A DNA stretch of 64,000 nt from Comamonas thiooxydans (GTDB lineage: Bacteria; Pseudomonadota; Gammaproteobacteria; Burkholderiales; Burkholderiaceae_C), in contig NZ_BBVD01000010.1 of NCBI RefSeq assembly GCF_000964545.1, forward strand, positions 186,001 to 250,000, in the 5' to 3' direction. A model generated the notes under the pieces. It was not told the origin of the DNA. It saw only the letters and a program-made list of their open reading frames with translations, and did not search any database. Below, one piece after another: positions 50,925-59,489 of this stretch. Made by a program: the position numbers and the translations under genes. Every line of letters begins with the position of its first letter. Positions within the stretch are counted from its first letter, which is position 1.

Positions 50925-51430
50925 CTGAAGCCCTGCTCCAAACCAGTTGCGATTTCTTCCTCGGTCATTGCTGCACAGGCGAACTCACTAATCCGCAGCA
51001 AAGTCAATATGAGATGCGTTGAAAATGACAACAAACGCACAAAGGACTTTGCGATAGATGCAACCCAGGCCATGGAGCGCCTTGCCATGCCGAAACCAGC
51101 TCTGAATAGGGCTGCCCGATACGCTTTTGAGCCAGCTCTCCAAAGATAATCGTTATAAATGTAATAGCAGTTACGACGATAGTCGTTGCCGAAATGGTTG
51201 CTCTCTTTTCCGATATTCCCGGAGATATCAGCCAAACGGCCAATCCATCGCTGATCGCAACCCCACCCCAATACCGTTGAGCGTCCGATGGAGGTAATTC
51301 CAAGCTGCACGAAAGACAGAAACTGCGTGGACTCTCAAGCAACTCCAGCACAGCTTGGGCGTCCTTGCTCACGAACTTTGCCAAAGCCGGCAATCCTGCC
51401 CTGCAATCGGAAGGCCAATGCCAGTTTCGA
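50925..51430 (-). pseudogene. degenerate CNNM/DUF21 (hemolysin/CorC-family) gene fragment
   Basis: Minus-strand pieces in different frames reconstruct the DUF21 membrane domain in order: SKDAQAVLELLESPRSF; VQLGITSIG in the next frame; then TTIVVTAITFITIIFGELAQ and KRIGQPYSE; then, shifted again, ARRSMAWVASIAKSFVRLLS, STHLILTLLRI and MTEEEIATGLEQG. These correspond to the family pattern LLExPxxFLSTVQIGITLIG, VxxITYxSLxxGELVPKR, and TEEEIRxLxxEG. At least two frameshifts and the absence of the CBS/CorC C-terminal part show that it is dead. The downstream stop falls directly after LEQGFS. Confidence 0.75.
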
Positions 51431-51508
51431 GATTACAAACACCCTGTTAAGCAGTGTCAGCAATGCAAACAGCAGAAAATCCCTGACTCGTCCACCAGAA
51501 AGAAGACC

Positions 51509-52363
51509 ATGGCACTTTACTGTATCGGGGACATCCAGGGCTGCGATGACGCTTTCGAGCGCTTATTGCAAACCGTGGATTTTTCCGCAAGTCGGGACAC
51601 ACTTTACGTGCTCGGCGACCTTGTCAATCGCGGCCCCAAATCCGCCGAGGTATTGCGCCGCTGCATGCAGGGCGGCGATGCCATTCGCCCTCTGCTCGGC
51701 AATCACGACCTGCACCTGCTGGCCGCAGCCCGGGGCCTTCGCCGTCAAAGCAAGCGCGACACTCTGGCCCAGGTTCTGAGCGCACCCGATTGCGATGCCC
51801 TGCTGCACTGGCTGCGCCAGCAGCCTCTGGCTCGCCTGCACACCAATGCGCTGGGTGAGAACCTTCTCATGGTGCATGCCGGCGTGCTTCCTCAATGGAA
51901 TGTGCAGGATGCCGTGGCCTTGAGCACCGAAGTTCAGGCCGTGCTTCAGCATGCCGACCATGGGCGTTTTTTGCAGAATATGTACGGCAACCAGCCCGAT
52001 CGCTGGTCCACCGACCTGCAAGGCGATGACCGGCTGCGCTGCATCGTCAACGCCTTTACCCGCCTGCGTTTTTGCAGTGCCGACGGCGTCATGGATTTTG
52101 AGAGCGCGGAATCCGCCGATCACGCACCCGAAGGACTGATGCCCTGGTTCGATGTGCCGGGCCGGCTCACTGCCGATACACCCATGGCTGTTGGGCACTG
52201 GTCCACGCTGGGCCATGTCAACCGACCCGATCTGATGGCCATGGACACCGGTTGCGTCTGGGGAGGCTGCCTCAGCATGATGAGAATCGGGGAGCGCATG
52301 GACGAACGAGAGCTGATACAGCTGCAGTGCCCGCAGGCTCAGGTGCCTGGCAGCAAGGGCTGA
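51509..52363 (+). CDS. apaH: symmetrical bis(5'-nucleosyl)-tetraphosphatase
   Basis: 284 aa metallophosphatase. Hydrolyses Ap4A to two ADP, and in this family also removes Np4-type RNA caps. Motifs: YCIGDIQGCDDAFERLL (GDxxG), LYVLGDLVNRGPKSAEVLRR (GDxVxRG), RPLLGNHDLHLLAAARGLRR (GNHD), and MVHAGVLPQWNVQDAVALST, NPVxF-like MYGNQPDRW, HWSTLGHVNRPDLMAMDTGC. The start at 51509 gives the family N-terminus MALYCIGD. A decayed region lies upstream, a bidirectional terminator downstream. Confidence 0.95.
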   Translation: MALYCIGDIQGCDDAFERLLQTVDFSASRDTLYVLGDLVNRGPKSAEVLRRCMQGGDAIRPLLGNHDLHLLAAARGLRRQSKRDTLAQVLSAPDCDALLHWLRQQPLARLHTNALGENLLMVHAGVLPQWNVQDAVALSTEVQAVLQHADHGRFLQNMYGNQPDRWSTDLQGDDRLRCIVNAFTRLRFCSADGVMDFESAESADHAPEGLMPWFDVPGRLTADTPMAVGHWSTLGHVNRPDLMAMDTGCVWGGCLSMMRIGERMDERELIQLQCPQAQVPGSKG

Positions 52364-52369
52364 AGCTTC

Positions 52370-52403
52370 AAAAAAAGAAACGCCTGCATCCGCAGGCGTT
52401 TCT
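52370..52403. terminator. bidirectional terminator between apaH and helicase gene
   Basis: GAAACGCCTGC (52377-52387)/GCAGGCGTTTC (52392-52402), with seven A before it. Strong for the minus-strand helicase gene, also usable for apaH. Confidence 0.88.
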
Positions 52404-52424
52404 TGTGGCGCGATGACCCTGTGT

Positions 52425-53846
52425 TCAGGAAGCCACGACGGGAGCCTTGAACAAAGCGGCAATCTTGCGCTTGGGCTTGATGCTTGTGCTCTTGACCGGG
52501 GCTGCATGCTTGCTGTCCCAGGATGCGGTCTCGCTGACGCTGCTGGCCTCATAGGGCTTGTCAAAGAACGGATCCAGATTGACAGGACGCTGGGCCATGC
52601 GCGATGGACGATGCGCATGACCGCCACGCGATGCTGCATCGAATTCGCGCTCGCGACGCGGACGATACTCCTCGTCGCTGCGGCTGCGGCGTGCGGGACG
52701 AAAATCCAGCATGGGCGCGGGCTCGACTTCGATCTTCTTCTTGGTGAGCTTTTCGATGTCGGCCACATTGCGGCTGTCATGATCGGTCACCAGAGTCACT
52801 GCCAGGCCCGATGCGCCGGCTCGGCCGGTACGGCCGATGCGGTGCACATAGTCTTCCGCATTGAAAGGCACGTCGTAGTTGAAGACTGCGGGCACATCCT
52901 TGATGTCCAGACCTCGCGCGGCCACATCGGTACAGACCAGCAGATCCACCTCGCCGGCTTTGAAGGCTTCCAGCGCCTTCAGGCGCTCGTCCTGGCTCTT
53001 GTCTCCATGCAGTGCGGCGGCACGCAGACCGTCACGCTCCAGGGCTCGCGTCAGACGCGCACAACCCAGCTTGCTGTTGGAGAAGATGAAGGCCTGGCGA
53101 ATGTCGCGCTCCTTGAGCACGGAACGAATCGCGTAACGCTTGTCGTCATCCGTGACCTTGTAGAAGCGCTGCTCCACGGTGGATGCAGTCTCGTTGGGAC
53201 GAGCCACCTCGATGGTCACCGGATCCTGCAGATAGCTGCCGGCCAGACGCTTGATCTCTGGCGAGAACGTGGCCGAGAACAGCAGCGTGGTGCGGCTCTT
53301 GGGCAGATAGGAGAGGATGCGCTGCAAATCGGGCAGAAAGCCGATATCCAGCATGCGGTCGGCCTCGTCCAGCACCACATACTCCACCTGATTGAGCACC
53401 ACATTCTTGGCCTCGATGTGGTCCAGCAGACGACCGGGCGTGGCCACCAGCACCTCGACGCCTTTTTTCAGCTCGATGGTCTGGGGCTTCATATCCATGC
53501 CACCAAACACCACGGTGCTGCGCAGCTTGGTGTGCTTGGCGTACAGGGCAATCTGTTGTGCCACCTGGTCGGCCAGCTCACGCGTGGGCAGCAGCACCAG
53601 GGCACGCACCGGATGGCGGGCAGGCGATGCCGAGGCGTTTTCATGGCGCATCAGGCGCTGCAGCAGGGGCAGGGAGAAAGCCGCCGTCTTGCCTGTGCCG
53701 GTCTGGGCTGCGCCCATGACGTCCTTGCCGGTCAATACCACCGGAATGGCCTGCGCCTGAATCGGAGTCATGGACTCATAGCCCATGTCGGCCACTGCGC
53801 GTGCCAGGGGCTCAGCCAAGTGAAGATTGGAGAAAGAGCTTGTCAT
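52425..53846 (-). CDS. rhlE: RhlE-type DEAD-box RNA helicase
   Basis: 473 aa. Q motif MGYESMTPIQAQAIPVVLTG, Walker A AQTGTGKT (47-54), LVLLPTRELADQVAQQIALY, VEVLVATPGRLLDHI, DEAD in YVVLDEADRMLDIGFLPDLQ, LLFSATFSPEIKRLAGSYL, FIFSNSKLGCARLTRALERD, VDLLVCTDVAARGLDIKDVP and DYVHRIGRTGRAGASG. The C-terminal 90 residues are basic and low-complexity (RPARRSRS, KPKRKI), as in RhlE relatives. The ATG at 53846 fits the family start. RNA remodelling, often cold or ribosome related. An inverted repeat lies about 110 bp upstream. Confidence 0.93.
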   Translation of the reverse strand: MTSSFSNLHLAEPLARAVADMGYESMTPIQAQAIPVVLTGKDVMGAAQTGTGKTAAFSLPLLQRLMRHENASASPARHPVRALVLLPTRELADQVAQQIALYAKHTKLRSTVVFGGMDMKPQTIELKKGVEVLVATPGRLLDHIEAKNVVLNQVEYVVLDEADRMLDIGFLPDLQRILSYLPKSRTTLLFSATFSPEIKRLAGSYLQDPVTIEVARPNETASTVEQRFYKVTDDDKRYAIRSVLKERDIRQAFIFSNSKLGCARLTRALERDGLRAAALHGDKSQDERLKALEAFKAGEVDLLVCTDVAARGLDIKDVPAVFNYDVPFNAEDYVHRIGRTGRAGASGLAVTLVTDHDSRNVADIEKLTKKKIEVEPAPMLDFRPARRSRSDEEYRPRREREFDAASRGGHAHRPSRMAQRPVNLDPFFDKPYEASSVSETASWDSKHAAPVKSTSIKPKRKIAALFKAPVVAS

Positions 53847-53954
53847 TGAGGGCGTTATTGTCGCACCGAGTGGGTTTTTCGCGTTGGCTTTGTGATTTTC
53901 TGCAGATGAAAAGCCTTCGCCCCCTCTGTTTTCACGCGTAAAAAGCCTTGCCAA

Positions 53955-53978
53955 TATCCCGTGCAATCTATCGGGATA
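53955..53978. repeat. inverted repeat in the helicase leader
   Basis: TATCCCG (53955-53961) and CGGGATA (53972-53978) separated by 10 bases, upstream of the helicase start. Could be an operator or an RNA hairpin in the 5' leader. Confidence 0.35.
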
Positions 53979-54004
53979 ACCCGGATTTTCACATTCTGCC
54001 GCCC

Positions 54005-54040
54005 CAAAAACAAAGGCGTGTGACAGTGCACACGCCTGGT
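54005..54040 (-). terminator. terminator of the zinc peptidase gene
   Basis: On the minus strand AGGCGTGTG/CACACGCCT hairpin (plus-strand arms 54014-54022 and 54029-54037) followed by TTGTTTTT. Confidence 0.85.
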
Positions 54041-54057
54041 TCAGGCCAGCTTGTGGC

Positions 54058-54933
54058 TCAAAGCGACTGAGCTGCGAAGGTATCGCAGGCCTTGACGCTG
54101 CCGCTCTTGTAGCCCTGGGTGAACCAGCGCACACGCTGGGCGCTGGAGCCATGGGTAAAGCTGTCGGGACGCACCGTGCCCGTGGCTTCGCGCTGCAGCT
54201 TATCGTCGCCGATCTGCTGTGCGGCATTCATCGCCGACTCGATATCGCCCTGCTCCAGCCAGCTCTTGGCCTGCTGCGACTTGTTGGCCCAGATGCCGGC
54301 CAGGCAGTCGGCCTGCAGCTCCAGGCGCACGGACATGGCATTTTGCTCGCGTTCGCTGACACGGCCACGCATGCTGTCCACCTTGCCCGAGATGCCGAGC
54401 AGGTTCTGCACATGATGGCCCACTTCGTGGGCAACCACATAAGCGCGCGCGAACTCACCGGGAGCACCAAGCTGACGACTCATGGTGTTGAAGAAGTCCA
54501 TGTCCAGATAGACCTTGTAGTCACCCGGGCAGTAAAACGGCCCCATGGCCGACTGTCCCGTGCCGCAGGCCGTGCGCGTCACGCCGGTGAACAGCACCAG
54601 CTTGGGGTTCTGATACTGAGCACCGCCTTCACGGAAGATCTGGGTCCAGACATCCTCGGTTGAAGCCAGCACCGTGGAGACAAACTTGGCCCCCTGATCA
54701 TCGCCAGCCGGGCGATGCGCCGGAGCCTGCTGCACCTGGGGCGAGCCCCCTCCGGAGAGAACGCCAATCGTGGTCAGTGGGTTGATGCCGAACACGCCCC
54801 AGCCAATCAGCGCCAGCACCACGGTGCCGATGCCGATGCTGCGACCACCAATGGGAAAACCACCGCCACCACCACCACCGTCTCCACGGCGATCCTCGAC
54901 GTTGTCCGACTCGCGGTTACCTTCCCATCTCAT
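54058..54933 (-). CDS. ypfJ: putative neutral zinc metallopeptidase (YpfJ family)
   Basis: 291 aa. N-terminal Asp/Gly-rich cytoplasmic part (RWEGNRESDNVEDRRGDGGG), one membrane helix (SIGIGTVVLALIGWGVFGI), then a periplasmic domain: VLASTEDVWTQIFREGGAQY, LVLFTGVTRTACGTGQSAMG, PFYCPGDYKVYLDMDFFNTM, and the zinc site AYVVAHEVGHHVQNLLGISG (HExxH). C-terminal LELQADCLAGIWANKS contains the distal ligand region, then GSSAQRVRWFTQGYKSGSV. Substrate unknown. Confidence 0.93.
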   Translation of the reverse strand: MRWEGNRESDNVEDRRGDGGGGGGGFPIGGRSIGIGTVVLALIGWGVFGINPLTTIGVLSGGGSPQVQQAPAHRPAGDDQGAKFVSTVLASTEDVWTQIFREGGAQYQNPKLVLFTGVTRTACGTGQSAMGPFYCPGDYKVYLDMDFFNTMSRQLGAPGEFARAYVVAHEVGHHVQNLLGISGKVDSMRGRVSEREQNAMSVRLELQADCLAGIWANKSQQAKSWLEQGDIESAMNAAQQIGDDKLQREATGTVRPDSFTHGSSAQRVRWFTQGYKSGSVKACDTFAAQSL

Positions 54934-55076
54934 GGTGCTTACTCCTTAGCTGTGTTGCACGCGGCCTGCGCCGGGTGGCGATATTAAGGGCTGCGGCTCC
55001 GAATGCAGGTATCAAGCTGTGCTTTTGCCACCTCAGTCAAGCTGCAGCGCAGCATTGTTGACGTTTGGCCTGGTGT

Positions 55077-55406
55077 TCAGCGGCCGGCAGGCGTGGAGAT
55101 CAAGGGCACGCCCGGCGCGCCAGGCATCGACTGAGGCTGGTTGCGGGCTACCTGTTCCTCCACCACATCGACCATGCTCAGAAACAGAAAGGCCACTGCC
55201 AGCAGGCCCACCACCGCCAGGGCCGCCGATACCCAGAGCTTGGCCGAAGAGGATTTGCGCGGTGCTGCCGCCTGCTGCTGGGTCGGCTCATAGCTTGCAG
55301 CCGAGCCGCCATCCCGCCAGACAGGCTCGACATGACCACGGCTGGAAGGCGCTTGTGTCCAGGTAGGGTCCTTGCGTTGCCCGGAGCGGGGAGAAAAGCC
55401 AAACAT
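55077..55406 (-). CDS. small single-pass membrane protein, unknown
   Basis: 109 aa from the ATG at 55406. N-terminal soluble, Ser/Gln-rich part (MFGFSPRSGQRKDPTWTQAP, SYEPTQQQAAAPRKSSSAK), one membrane helix (LWVSAALAVVGLLAVAFLFL) and a short outer tail (VEEQVARNQPQSMPGAPGVP). The frame stays open further upstream, but that part overlaps the divergent cyclodeaminase gene. No family recognised. Confidence 0.6.
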   Translation of the reverse strand: MFGFSPRSGQRKDPTWTQAPSSRGHVEPVWRDGGSAASYEPTQQQAAAPRKSSSAKLWVSAALAVVGLLAVAFLFLSMVDVVEEQVARNQPQSMPGAPGVPLISTPAGR

Positions 55407-55563
55407 GTGTACGACAGAATCGAAGGATAAGACAGTGGCTATTGTGCGCGCTGGCAGCCTTCGCCAGAAGCGTTCGTGCTGCGAGATTCTGTCGGTCAAC
55501 ACCGGGCCGGGCTTGCAATTCTGTAAGCTCAGAAGCTTGTCCGCTGCCCCCATACGACTGCCC

Positions 55564-56523
55564 ATGAATGCCCAGACCCAACCCTCGACAGCGTCTCTGG
55601 ACGCCCGCGCCACTGCCGCACTGCTGCCATGGTCCGCCCTGGCCGACGAGATCGAAGCACTTTTACGCCAGCCGCAAAACAGTTGCAGTGTCTCGGTTCC
55701 GCCACGCATCGTCATGCCGACGGCTGCGGGCAATTGCCTGTTCTGCATGCCGGCCACCGATGGCCAGGTGGTCATGACCAAGCTCATCAGTTTCACGCCA
55801 GGCAATGCCCGGATGGGCAGACCTACCATTCAGGGCGATATCGTGGTTTTTGATGCAGCGACCGGAGTGCGTCAACTGATTCTGGACGGCCCCACCGTCA
55901 CGGCCAGACGCACCGCAGCCGTCTCGCTGCTGGCGGCGCGCCGCCTGGCCCCCAGGCCTCAAGGCGCGCTGCTCATCGTCGGCGCCGGCGTGCAGGGCAG
56001 CGCCCATCTGCAGGCTTTTGCCCAGGGTCTTGGCACGCAGGAGGTCTGGATTCACTCGCGCAGTGCCAGCAGCGCGCAGCGGCTTGCAGACGAGGCCCAC
56101 GACCTGGGTCTGCATGCGCGCATCACCGACGACCTGGAGGAGGCCGCCCGGCACTGCCCGCTGATTGTGACCTGCACGCCCGCGCAGGCCGTGGTGCTGC
56201 ATGAGGCGGCAAGACCCGATGCCTTTGTCTGCGCTGTCGGCGCCTTCACGCCGCAAATGGTGGAGCTGGATCCCGAGTTGTGCCGACGCTTTCTGCACCA
56301 GGGCCAGATCGTCGTCGACACCGCCGATGCTGCGCACGAGGCCGGCGACCTGCTGCAGGCCGGCATCGAGGTCGACACCCTGCCCACGCTGGCCGCCGTG
56401 GTGCATCAGGACTGGTCGCGCTCCACGAAGCCTGTACTCTTCAAATCCTGCGGCTGGGGCGGCTGGGATCTGGCCGCCACCCGCCTGGCCCTGCGCCAGC
56501 ACCTGCTCAGGCAATCCACCTGA
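55564..56523 (+). CDS. ornithine cyclodeaminase/mu-crystallin family protein (pyrroline-2-carboxylate reductase-like)
   Basis: 319 aa. N-terminal SVSVPPRIVMPTAAGNCLFC, VVMTKLISFTPGNARMGRPT, IQGDIVVFDAATGVRQLILD and GPTVTARRTAAVSLLAARRL are family features. The NAD(P) motif is GALLIVGAGVQGSAHLQAFA. Also VWIHSRSASSAQRLADEAHD and IVVDTADAAHEAGDLLQAGI. Related enzymes reduce delta-1-pyrroline-2-carboxylate or piperideine-2-carboxylate (proline/lysine metabolism) or deaminate ornithine; sequence alone does not decide. Confidence 0.88.
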   Translation: MNAQTQPSTASLDARATAALLPWSALADEIEALLRQPQNSCSVSVPPRIVMPTAAGNCLFCMPATDGQVVMTKLISFTPGNARMGRPTIQGDIVVFDAATGVRQLILDGPTVTARRTAAVSLLAARRLAPRPQGALLIVGAGVQGSAHLQAFAQGLGTQEVWIHSRSASSAQRLADEAHDLGLHARITDDLEEAARHCPLIVTCTPAQAVVLHEAARPDAFVCAVGAFTPQMVELDPELCRRFLHQGQIVVDTADAAHEAGDLLQAGIEVDTLPTLAAVVHQDWSRSTKPVLFKSCGWGGWDLAATRLALRQHLLRQST

Positions 56524-56686
56524 GCATCCTCCACTTGCTCATTTTTCAGAAGCATCAAGTCATTGCTGAATAAGCGATCCATCCATGCTCTGGATTGTCT
56601 TCCCGAGCACTGACTGCGCTGAAAAGCAACGCCATCCAGCCTAATTTGTCTCCCTGATGACAAATTCAAAAAAAGCGGTTTTAATA

Positions 56687-56703
56687 ATACTCAGATTGAG
56701 TAT
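56687..56703. promoter_or_regulatory. palindromic operator upstream of nadA (NadQ-like)
   Basis: ATACTCA-GAT-TGAGTAT, perfect 7-bp arms, 34 bp before the nadA start. Position and sequence resemble the operators I recall for NadQ-type repressors of nadABC in Bordetella and related betaproteobacteria. The regulator gene is not in the window. Confidence 0.6.
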
Positions 56704-56736
56704 AAATATTTAACAGCGCAACTCAGGATGGAGACG

Positions 56737-57870
56737 ATGACGATCAGAACCGTGGAATTCGACCAACCCGCACCGGGCAGCAGCAGCCAGTGCAGCACAG
56801 GCCAGGCCTGGGCCAGGGTGCTGCCGCAGCAAGACCGCCAGCAGCAGCGCGAGACGGCGCAGCGCATCAAGGCTCTTCTCAAGGAACGCAATGCCGTCAT
56901 GGTCGCCCACTACTATGTGGACGGTGCATTGCAGGACCTCGCACGCGATACCGGCGGCTGCGTGGGCGACTCGCTGGAGATGGCGCGCTTTGGTGCCAAC
57001 CATCCCGCCAAGACCCTGATCGTGGCCGGCGTGCGCTTCATGGGCGAGACCGCAAAAATCCTCAGCCCCGAGAAGACCGTGCTCATGCCCGACGGCGATG
57101 CCACCTGCTCGCTGGACCTGGGCTGCCCGGCCGACGAGTTCAGCCGCTTCTGCGACGCCCACCCCGACCGCACCGTGGTCGTCTATGCCAACACCAGCGC
57201 TGCCGTCAAAGCCCGGGCCGACTGGGTAGTCACCTCTTCGGTTGGGCAGGACATCGTGGCCGCCCTGCACGCGCGCGGCGAGAAAATCCTCTGGGCACCC
57301 GACCGCCACCTGGGCAGCCACATCCAGCAACAGACCGGTGCCGACATGCTGTTGTGGCAGGGCAGTTGCGTGGTCCATGACGAATTCAAGGCCGACGAGC
57401 TGCAGGCCCTGGCCAATGCCCACCCCGAGGCCGCGATTCTGGTTCACCCCGAATCGCCGGCCGCCGTCACTGCGCTGGCCGATGTGGTGGGCTCCACCAC
57501 CCAGCTGATCGCCGCCGTGGGCAGGCTGCCCACCGACACCTTTATCGTCGCCACCGACCAGGGCATTCTTCACGACATGCGCCAGCGCTATCCGGGCAAG
57601 CGCTTTCTGCCTGCCCCGACGGCGGGCACGGGCGGCAGCTGCAAAAGCTGTGCCTTTTGCCCCTGGATGGCCATGAACAGCCTGCCGGGCGTGGAGCGGA
57701 CCCTGCTGCAAGGCAGCGGTGCCATCGAGCTTGACGCGATGCTGGGCCTGGCCGCCCGCAAGCCCATACAGCGCATGCTGGATTTTGCCGCTGCCCAGCG
57801 CCAGCCGGTACGCGCCAGTGGCGAGCTGGAACGCGACGCAGCCCTGTTCCAGAACTTCGGTCCGGCCTGA
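56737..57870 (+). CDS. nadA: quinolinate synthase A
   Basis: 377 aa [4Fe-4S] enzyme. Condenses iminoaspartate with dihydroxyacetone phosphate to quinolinate in NAD synthesis. Segments: NAVMVAHYYVDGALQDLARD, VGDSLEMARFGANHPAKTLI, GVRFMGETAKILSPEKTVLM, GDATCSLDLGCPADEF, VTSSVGQDIVAALHARGEKI, LLWQGSCVVHDEFKADEL, and GTGGSCKSCAFCPWMAMNSL, which together hold the cluster Cys. AGGA 8 bases upstream favours the ATG at 56737; 56728 is also possible. nadB follows 15 bp downstream. Confidence 0.96.
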   Translation: MTIRTVEFDQPAPGSSSQCSTGQAWARVLPQQDRQQQRETAQRIKALLKERNAVMVAHYYVDGALQDLARDTGGCVGDSLEMARFGANHPAKTLIVAGVRFMGETAKILSPEKTVLMPDGDATCSLDLGCPADEFSRFCDAHPDRTVVVYANTSAAVKARADWVVTSSVGQDIVAALHARGEKILWAPDRHLGSHIQQQTGADMLLWQGSCVVHDEFKADELQALANAHPEAAILVHPESPAAVTALADVVGSTTQLIAAVGRLPTDTFIVATDQGILHDMRQRYPGKRFLPAPTAGTGGSCKSCAFCPWMAMNSLPGVERTLLQGSGAIELDAMLGLAARKPIQRMLDFAAAQRQPVRASGELERDAALFQNFGPA

Positions 57871-57885
57871 GAGAGAACAAGCACC

Positions 57886-59412
57886 ATGCCCCAATCTCAG
57901 ACTTGCAGCGATGTACTCATCATCGGCTCTGGACTTGCCGGCCTGACGCTGGCACTCAGCCTGCCCAACACACTGCGCATCACCGTGCTCAGCAAAAGCA
58001 GTGCCGACGAATGCGCCAGCGCCTGGGCCCAAGGCGGCGTTGCCGCTGTGCTGGACCCCGTCGACAGCCTGGAAGCCCATGTTCAGGACACGCTGATCGC
58101 CGGCGCCGGCCTCTGCGACGAAGGCGCCGTGCGCCGCATCCTGGAGCAAGGCCCCCAGGCTATCGCCTGGCTGCAGGCCCTGGGTGTGCCCTTCAGCACC
58201 GATGCAGACGGCCGCCTGCACCTGACGCGCGAAGGCGGTCACAGCGCTCGGCGCATTGTGCATGCGGCCGACCGCACCGGGCAGGCCGTGCACCAGACCC
58301 TGCTGCAAGCCTGCCGGCATCTGAAGCACATCACCTTGCTGCAGCATTGCACCGCCATGGAACTGCTGCTGGACGTGCAGCAGCGCTGCGTGGGTGCCAA
58401 CGTGCGCAATGCCGATGGCCAGCAGCAGCCTATGCTGGCCAGCCATACCGTGCTGGCCACGGGCGGCATGGGCCAGATCTACCCCAGCACCACCAACCCG
58501 GCCACGGCGACCGGCGACGGCATTGCCATGGCCTGGCGCGCGGGCTGTGTCGTGCGCGACCTGGAATTCATGCAGTTCCACCCCACGGCCTTGCAGGTGG
58601 GCGGCCGGTCCGTGGGCCTGGTCTCGGAAGCGCTGCGCGGCGAAGGAGCCTTGCTTTGCCTGCCGGACCGACAAGGCCAGCCCGGCGAGCGCTTCATGCT
58701 GCGCCACGACCCACGCGCTGAACTGGCGCCACGCGACATCGTGGCCCGCGCCATCGACCGCGAGATGCGTGCCCACCAGCTGCCCCATGTGCTGCTGGAC
58801 ATCACACACCGCAGCCGCGACTGGCTGGAGCAGCATTTCCCCGGCGTCATGGCACTGTGTGCTGCGTACGGCATAGACATTGCCACCCAGCCCATCCCTG
58901 TTGCGCCCTGTGCCCACTATGCCTGCGGCGGTGTACAGGCCCATGTGGACGGCCGCACTGCCGTGGCCGGGCTATGGGCGATTGGCGAGGTGGCCCGCAC
59001 CGGCCTGCATGGCGCCAACCGTCTGGCCAGCAACTCCTTGCTGGAGTGCGTGGTCATGGGCAGGTCTGCCGCGCTGCGCATGGCCGAGCAGCCCTTGCAC
59101 AAGCCCGCGGCTATTCCTGGCAGGCAGCGCAAGCCCGGCAAGAGCCTGAGCGCTGAAAGCCAGCAGGAGATGCGCCAATTGCTGCAGCAGCTCATGCTGC
59201 ACAACGTGGGCATTGTGCGCAGCAACCATAGCCTGATTGCAGCGGCCAAGCAACTGGTGCTGTGGCGCGCTCAATGGCGCGGTGTCGACCCTGCACTGCG
59301 CAACCAGTTGGCCCTGTGCAGCCTGATGGTGGACGCGGCGCTGCAGCGCCATGCCAGCGTGGGCGCGCACTGCAATCTGGATTGGCCGGCCCTCGAAGCA
59401 GCAGCCGCCTGA
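57886..59412 (+). CDS. nadB: L-aspartate oxidase
   Basis: 508 aa FAD enzyme. Oxidises L-aspartate to iminoaspartate, the substrate of NadA. FAD motif VLIIGSGLAGLTLALSL; then SSADECASAWAQGGVAAVLD, GLCDEGAVRRILEQGPQAIA, LTREGGHSARRIVHAADRTG, HTVLATGGMGQIYPSTTNPA, GDGIAMAWRAGCVVRDLEFM, QFHPTALQVGG, and CAHYACGGVQAHVDGRTAVA, ARTGLHGANRLASNSLLECV. Forms an operon with nadA. nadC, often third in such operons, is not here; a terminator follows. Confidence 0.97.
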   Translation: MPQSQTCSDVLIIGSGLAGLTLALSLPNTLRITVLSKSSADECASAWAQGGVAAVLDPVDSLEAHVQDTLIAGAGLCDEGAVRRILEQGPQAIAWLQALGVPFSTDADGRLHLTREGGHSARRIVHAADRTGQAVHQTLLQACRHLKHITLLQHCTAMELLLDVQQRCVGANVRNADGQQQPMLASHTVLATGGMGQIYPSTTNPATATGDGIAMAWRAGCVVRDLEFMQFHPTALQVGGRSVGLVSEALRGEGALLCLPDRQGQPGERFMLRHDPRAELAPRDIVARAIDREMRAHQLPHVLLDITHRSRDWLEQHFPGVMALCAAYGIDIATQPIPVAPCAHYACGGVQAHVDGRTAVAGLWAIGEVARTGLHGANRLASNSLLECVVMGRSAALRMAEQPLHKPAAIPGRQRKPGKSLSAESQQEMRQLLQQLMLHNVGIVRSNHSLIAAAKQLVLWRAQWRGVDPALRNQLALCSLMVDAALQRHASVGAHCNLDWPALEAAAA

Positions 59413-59437
59413 TCCCGCCCAGCAGCCATCCTGGAAA

Positions 59438-59475
59438 GCAAAAAAGCCCGCTGTATCCGCAGCGGGCTTTTTTGG
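59438..59475. terminator. bidirectional terminator between nadB and dcd
   Basis: Near-perfect hairpin AAAAAAGCCCGCTG (59440-59453)/CAGCGGGCTTTTTT (59460-59473) with a six-base loop; serves both convergent genes. Confidence 0.93.
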
Positions 59476-59489
59476 CGGAGCAACAGGCC

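Noticed and set aside
50102..51500. Defence island or toxin-immunity locus in the AT-enriched gap
   Set aside because: The readable pieces belong to a CNNM/DUF21 protein and to unrecognised broken frames; no nuclease, methylase or toxin motif was seen.
56710..58944. 744-residue open frame on the minus strand opposite nadA-nadB
   Set aside because: Composition is His/Gly/Ala/Gln-rich with no domain, and it lies antisense to two clear enzyme genes; long antisense frames are usual at this GC content.
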